Below, piece after piece: positions 19,815 to 23,678 of a stretch of DNA of 23,678 nucleotides. The position numbers and the translations under genes were made by a program. This stretch comes from Rhizophagus sp. LPA8_4_AMF (taxonomy: Eukaryota; Glomeromycota; Glomeromycetes; Glomerales; Glomeraceae). The stretch lies in the NCBI GenBank assembly GCA_021464525.1, contig JADRCO010001000.1, positions 1 to 23,678 of the forward strand, in the 5' to 3' direction. The first letter of the stretch is position 1. Every line of letters starts with the position of its first letter. Below the pieces are notes generated by a model. It was not told the origin of the DNA. It made no database searches and saw only the letters and a list, made by a program, of their open reading frames with translations.

Positions 19815-20448
19815 TTTATAATTATTAATATCGGTAATTAACGTTAAATATATCTTTCTATATAAAAGATTCTTGAGCATGATAACTATTATAATATACA
19901 ATATGATACGATAAAATGAAGTTGTAGGTTATAAAGTCATACATGTTTGTTAAGGTTGTATGTGCTTAAAAAAGGTTTGATGTCCGGTTGATGCTGAGTG
20001 ATGTTTAGGATATGTATCAACTTTCATATATCCAATATGCCAACACTTCTAACTTGCAGTCAGACATAATTATATTTATTTTTTTACTATTAATTAGTTA
20101 TTTAGCATGATTTTCGAAATTCTCAAAGTTATCACTTATATAAATCATGTTTTTTTTCATCAATTTCAATTTATAAGTGTAATTAAAAATTTCTAGTAAA
20201 AATTGTCAACTCTAGTTAAATTATTACTAACACTTTGAGTTTGGAACCGGTATTTGACCTTCGGATTTCCTTCGATTCGAATTAAAATTCAAATAAAACG
20301 AAGGAAACGGATATAATAAAATCCGGATACAATGAAGGAAGGATATAAATAAATCCGGATTTATTTTGTTCGAAACAACCACTTCTGCTTTAACACTTTC
20401 GTCATTCATCAATTATAATATTGAATCACGTACCTAAAATCAAAGTCG
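19815..20448. other. Intergenic with a short structured patch
   Basis: No gene is called. A distinct patch at about 20249-20365 contains the inverted pair tttccttcg (20266-20274) and cgaaggaaa (20299-20307). It also holds two near-copies of ggatataataaaatccggat (20309-20329 and 20341-20360) with internal atccggat palindromes. It looks like a fragment of a small repeat element. The minus-strand frame over it (20227-20412) is a by-product. Confidence 0.4.
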
Positions 20449-20655
20449 TTCTGAAGTTTTTTAGATTTGAGGTGGCTATTTATTTTAATTAAATTGTGAT
20501 GAAATTCCAGGCTCAAAATTTTATTATACCAAATTCTTCACCATATTCTCTTCTCTTTATACGAATTATTTAGATATACAAAAATCAATCTCAACAAGTT
20601 TTTACTTCTTCAAATATCGTTATAATTTGCAAACTCAATTACAATTCCTTTTTTT
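20449..20655 (+). pseudogene. 3' fragment of an Asn-rich gene with a short insertion
   Basis: The piece tctgaagttttttagatttga is followed by about 30 unrelated bases. The match to the gene at 21893 then resumes with gaaattccagg, attataccaaattcttcacc, tatacaaaaatca, caagtttttacttct and atttgcaaactcaatta. It therefore covers the FEIPGFKI core and the C-terminal third. Small indels break the frame, and nothing upstream matches the 5' two thirds. It lies about 1.4 kb upstream of the intact gene on the same strand, so it is probably the leftover of a tandem copy. Confidence 0.75.
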
Positions 20656-21892
20656 TAAGACGGTTTTTTACGTCATTTACTAATGTTAGATTTATTTGAA
20701 TATTTTATTACATTTATTAATACATTATGTCTTTATGTATTATCATTATTATCTATTTAAAACAAATTTATACATTATATATTTCTGGGTCCTATTTTGC
20801 CTTTCCTAAAAATAATGTAGGCCGTCACTGTTATATTTCACTATACTTTTCCGTAATTTGTAAATCATTTAATTCTTTAATAACTTTCATGTCCAAAACT
20901 TCAAAGTAATTATTTAAATATATCATTATTTACGCTATAAGTTCATTGAAATGCCACGATCCAGTTTAGTATTTCTATAATGATGCATATACGACCAAAT
21001 ATTTAAAACATATTCATATCTTTGTGAAGTAACAATGCTCTTTATTAAATTAGGATATGATAAAGAAGATGGAAAAGTTGATTGCGTTATATAGTATAAA
21101 AGTTTTTGATCTTTTTTTTTTTGATAAATTTTTAATGCACATTGTTTTGAACTACAGTTTTTGTGCCACAATGCAATTTTCAATCCAATTTCAATATTTG
21201 GGACTTTCTTTTTTTTTATTTAAGCTTTGTTTATAAAAATAATTTAAATTTCAGATTTAAAATTGCGAAAAGTGACTATCTAACCTAGTTATTTATTCTA
21301 AAGATTACGTCATCAAACATGTAATAAGTAATAAGTAGATTTTAACCAATAGTCGCAGCGATCAGCTCATTTCAATATTTAGTTTGCCTAAAAAAAGAAA
21401 ATTGAACAAAGCGCTTTCTTTTATTGTGAAACACTCTTCTAAACAAATATTTCATTCATCTATTTACGGTTAAACTTATTAAGCTATTACAATTTATTGT
21501 TATTTTTTTACATATATATTCTCATTTTAAACCATTTTGATATTGTAATGTTGATTAAAGCAGGTTAGCATCAAGTATTGATACCTTGCAGGAAAAAAAA
21601 AATTAAGAAATGCCAAACGCTGTACATGCGAAATCAATCAATAAATAATTATCTTTCCGTTTTTTTCTTTTTTTTTTTTTTTTATTTTAATTATAAATCA
21701 AAAATATGCATATTATTTCAATTAATTTAAAATTATTTTTACAAAAAGTACATATATATATTTTGGACTTATAATAATATAAAACGACCTCTATTTTCAA
21801 TAAAAAAATCTTTCATAACCACTACAATACAATATAGGCCTGGAAATTTTCCTCCACCGAAAAATCGAAACATTCTCATAATAAACTATACG
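20656..21892. other. Intergenic; upstream region of the third Asn-rich gene
   Basis: No gene is supported. An 82-codon minus-strand frame (21183-20935) is noted but has no paralogue or domain. Poly-T tracts lie at 21111-21122 and 21661-21683. The last 150 bases are A-rich with cataaccactacaatacaat and end in tatacgatgg, the same start context as 16606. No convincing TATA box can be singled out from the general AT richness. Confidence 0.4.
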
Positions 21893-22438
21893 ATGGATTC
21901 TTTACAAAATAATGATAATTATAATAATAATTTACAATCATCCCAATCATTCCAAAACGATCAATCTTCATCAAATATTCTATATAACACTTCCAATTAC
22001 ATCGACTATTATTCTTCCACAATGAATAATGATATTGTTCCAACATCTTATACTCAACAACAACAACCCACATTATCTTTTGCGGGTGATGAAAATGCTA
22101 CAACTGGAACTTCGCAACCCTTGTCCCACGCGCCGCAGTATATGCCGCATTATGACAGTTACAATTACAATAGTTACGATATCTCTTCCCGTTCACTCAA
22201 CATGATGTCTAATTCTTTTCAAAACTATTCTGAAGTTTTTAGATTTGAAATTCCAGGATTCAAAATTATTATTATACCAAATTCTTCACCATATTCTTCT
22301 CTTTATTCTAATTTAGGTAATTTAGATATACCAAATCAAGTTTTTACTTCTCCAAATGTCGTTATCGATAATTTGCAAACTCAATTTCAGCAAAATTTAA
22401 ACGAATCATTTAACAATTTTAACATTTTTCATGGCTAA
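21893..22438 (+). CDS. Intact Asn/Gln/Ser-rich protein, single exon, 181 aa
   Basis: This is a paralogue of the protein at 16606-17142, with the same order of parts. It has an MD start, an Asn/Gln/Ser-rich first half with a QQQQ run near PTSYTQQQQ, a Tyr/Asn patch (about 85-100), then SRSLNMMSN, then the core VFRFEIPGFKIIIIPNSS (about 116-133) and a Gln/Asn-rich C-terminus. The core is far better conserved than the flanks, and length variation sits in the low-complexity parts, which suggests selection on the core. There is no signal peptide, membrane segment or known domain. A polyadenylation-like gaaataaagtttta follows at about 22535. No membrane-protein gene follows it in the window, unlike the cassette copies. 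The function is unknown. Confidence 0.8.
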   Translation: MDSLQNNDNYNNNLQSSQSFQNDQSSSNILYNTSNYIDYYSSTMNNDIVPTSYTQQQQPTLSFAGDENATTGTSQPLSHAPQYMPHYDSYNYNSYDISSRSLNMMSNSFQNYSEVFRFEIPGFKIIIIPNSSPYSSLYSNLGNLDIPNQVFTSPNVVIDNLQTQFQQNLNESFNNFNIFHG

Positions 22439-23184
22439 TTCGTTAATATGTGTTATAAATTCTGCGTTCAATAATTATTTCAAATTTTTTTTTTTTTTTG
22501 GATATTTATTAATTTAAATGTATTATTTTATTTGAAATAAAGTTTTATTTTCTACGTGATTATCACATTAATGTAGCAACAGTATTCGAATAAGGAGAAA
22601 ACCACAAAAGCCTTGTCCTGACTCCTGATTGCAAGAAACAAATGAATATGTCAATTTCAAAAAATTTTCATAAAATTTTCCAAACACCAAAAAAAATTCC
22701 TGCATGAAATATAGTTTAAGTATTTAATTAAAAAGGTATATTCATATCTAATACAATTTGTAAGAAATAAGAATATTCCAATTCATAAAATGTGCGAATA
22801 ATAAATTAATGTCCTCAATATTTACCATTATTTAACCAGTAATTTTATTCAAGGCGGAGATGCATTTTCTGTTCACGTTTCCAAAATTTGAGAAACGTAT
22901 TGTTTTAAATTTCAGTCTTCTGTGCTGCTGCACTTTCATTTTATATTTATAGACATTATATAATATAGTTTATTATAACTATTCTAAACTATATTTTAAA
23001 CCATTAAATCAAGAATAAATAATACCTGTCGTAAATACTGTCAAAGTTAGGAATATTTGAAACATATTTACACAACGTAAACTACATGAGACAAGATTAC
23101 ATGATTTTGAAAAAAACTACATTTAGTTTGAATTCAAGTTTGATAATACAGCAAAGAAAATAAAATTTGAAAACCATCAATATT
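22439..23184. other. 3' flank and intergenic, nothing recognised
   Basis: A poly-T tract (about 22485-22499) and the aataaag signal lie just after the Asn-rich gene. The rest is AT-rich with no frame of plausible composition and no match that I can see to other parts of the window. Confidence 0.4.
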
Positions 23185-23315
23185 CAATCGGTCACTCCTG
23201 TTCCTTTCCTTTCCATACATTGATTTAACCCTATCATGGTGATAAATCTCACACGGTTCCTCATAGGGTCGGTCACTTCAGGGAGACTAGCGCCACGGCA
23301 ATATGGCTAAAAATT
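23185..23315 (-). repeat. Compositionally distinct patch with direct repeat
   Basis: This patch is much richer in G and C than its surroundings. The nonamer tcggtcact occurs at 23188-23196 and 23269-23277, exactly 81 bases apart. On the minus strand a frame through it reads YEEPCEIYHHDRV and is open for about 35 codons, framed by Ser-Asp-Arg at each nonamer. The spacing is a multiple of three. It could be a fragment of a dispersed repeat or of a coding sequence. I do not recognise it. Confidence 0.35.
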
Positions 23316-23678
23316 TTCATTTCCTGCATTAACAAATAAATATTAAAGTTCAGATAAATTGTAATTGTATAATATATCACCAGAAATAATCTTTCAAATA
23401 ATTTTAAAGTATATTGTTAATACTGTATACAGTATAATAATGTAACTGATAATGAATTAAAAAATATCGTATTTTTTTTTTATCTCCAAAATTTTAACCA
23501 ATAATACAGCCCAAATAAAATAAATATAGATTTCTAGACGATAAATTGTTGGAAAAGACGTGTTATCCGCTTAAGGGAATTTGGCTACTCTATTTGCGAC
23601 TAAGGTGCTTGAGCTGGGATGTTCCATCAACTAATTAAATCAAAACTATGTACGGTATCATATAAAAATTTACTATTA
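23316..23678. other. Right-edge intergenic sequence, nothing recognised
   Basis: AT-rich sequence with short poly-T tracts and no supported reading frame. The last 120 bases are slightly less AT-rich (gctgggatgttccatc) and could be the edge of something outside the window. Confidence 0.35.

Larger units (their letters stand above)
16262..19930 (+). repeat. Segmental duplication, copy 2
   Basis: This is the partner of 1876-5165, in the same orientation, with the Asn-rich gene intact and the membrane gene damaged. Downstream of gene B the match continues through ttcttgagcat and aaaatgaagttgtagg (about 19870-19930), then fades. The array landmarks after that point (tgacaactatgacattg and onward) are absent here, so the array belongs to copy 1 only. 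Confidence 0.75.

Noticed and set aside
20935-21183. Minus-strand frame of 82 codons
   Set aside because: The composition is not absurd (SYPNLIKSIVTSQRYEYVLN), but there is no paralogue, domain or conserved start, so the evidence is too thin to call a gene.

Overview
The window is very AT-rich eukaryotic DNA. It has short GT-AG introns (73-92 nt), a yeast-like TACTAAC branch site, poly-A/T tracts and no bacterial features. The layout, and a two-membrane-span protein family that I recall as expanded in arbuscular mycorrhizal fungi, point to a Rhizophagus-like Glomeromycotina genome. That assignment rests on memory and style, not on a search.

Layout. Positions 1-1875 hold no convincing gene, only a short reading frame near 1019 that may be a decayed coding remnant. 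A two-gene cassette then appears twice in the same orientation. Copy 1 (about 1876-5165) holds a wrecked Asn-rich gene (2055-2350) and an intact nine-exon membrane-protein gene, 'gene A' (3025-4847, 389 codons). Copy 2 (about 16262-19930) holds an intact Asn-rich gene (16606-17142) and a damaged membrane-protein gene, 'gene B' (17954-19814). So each copy kept the member the other lost. A further intact Asn-rich gene lies at 21893-22438, with a broken 3' piece of a close relative at about 20449-20655.

Between the cassette copies (about 4650-16100) lies a tandem array of roughly 3.1 kb units: three near-full units and one truncated unit. Every unit after the first begins with a decayed piece of the membrane gene's last exon, so the array probably grew from the 3' end of gene A. 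The fragments share a four-codon loss absent from gene A, so they were copied from one another. Each unit carries one or two copies (seven in all) of a roughly 0.5 kb block. The block has a TATA-like box followed by a GC-rich pair of hairpins in otherwise AT-rich DNA. It could be a promoter with a leader intron, a small structured RNA, or just a repeat.

Two small elements with terminal inverted repeats sit inside single units (5641-5813 and 11272-11617) and a third insertion-like segment interrupts one exon fragment (10936-11035). They are absent from sister units, which makes this array a natural record of insertion events. No tRNA, rRNA, CRISPR array or virus-like element was recognised.
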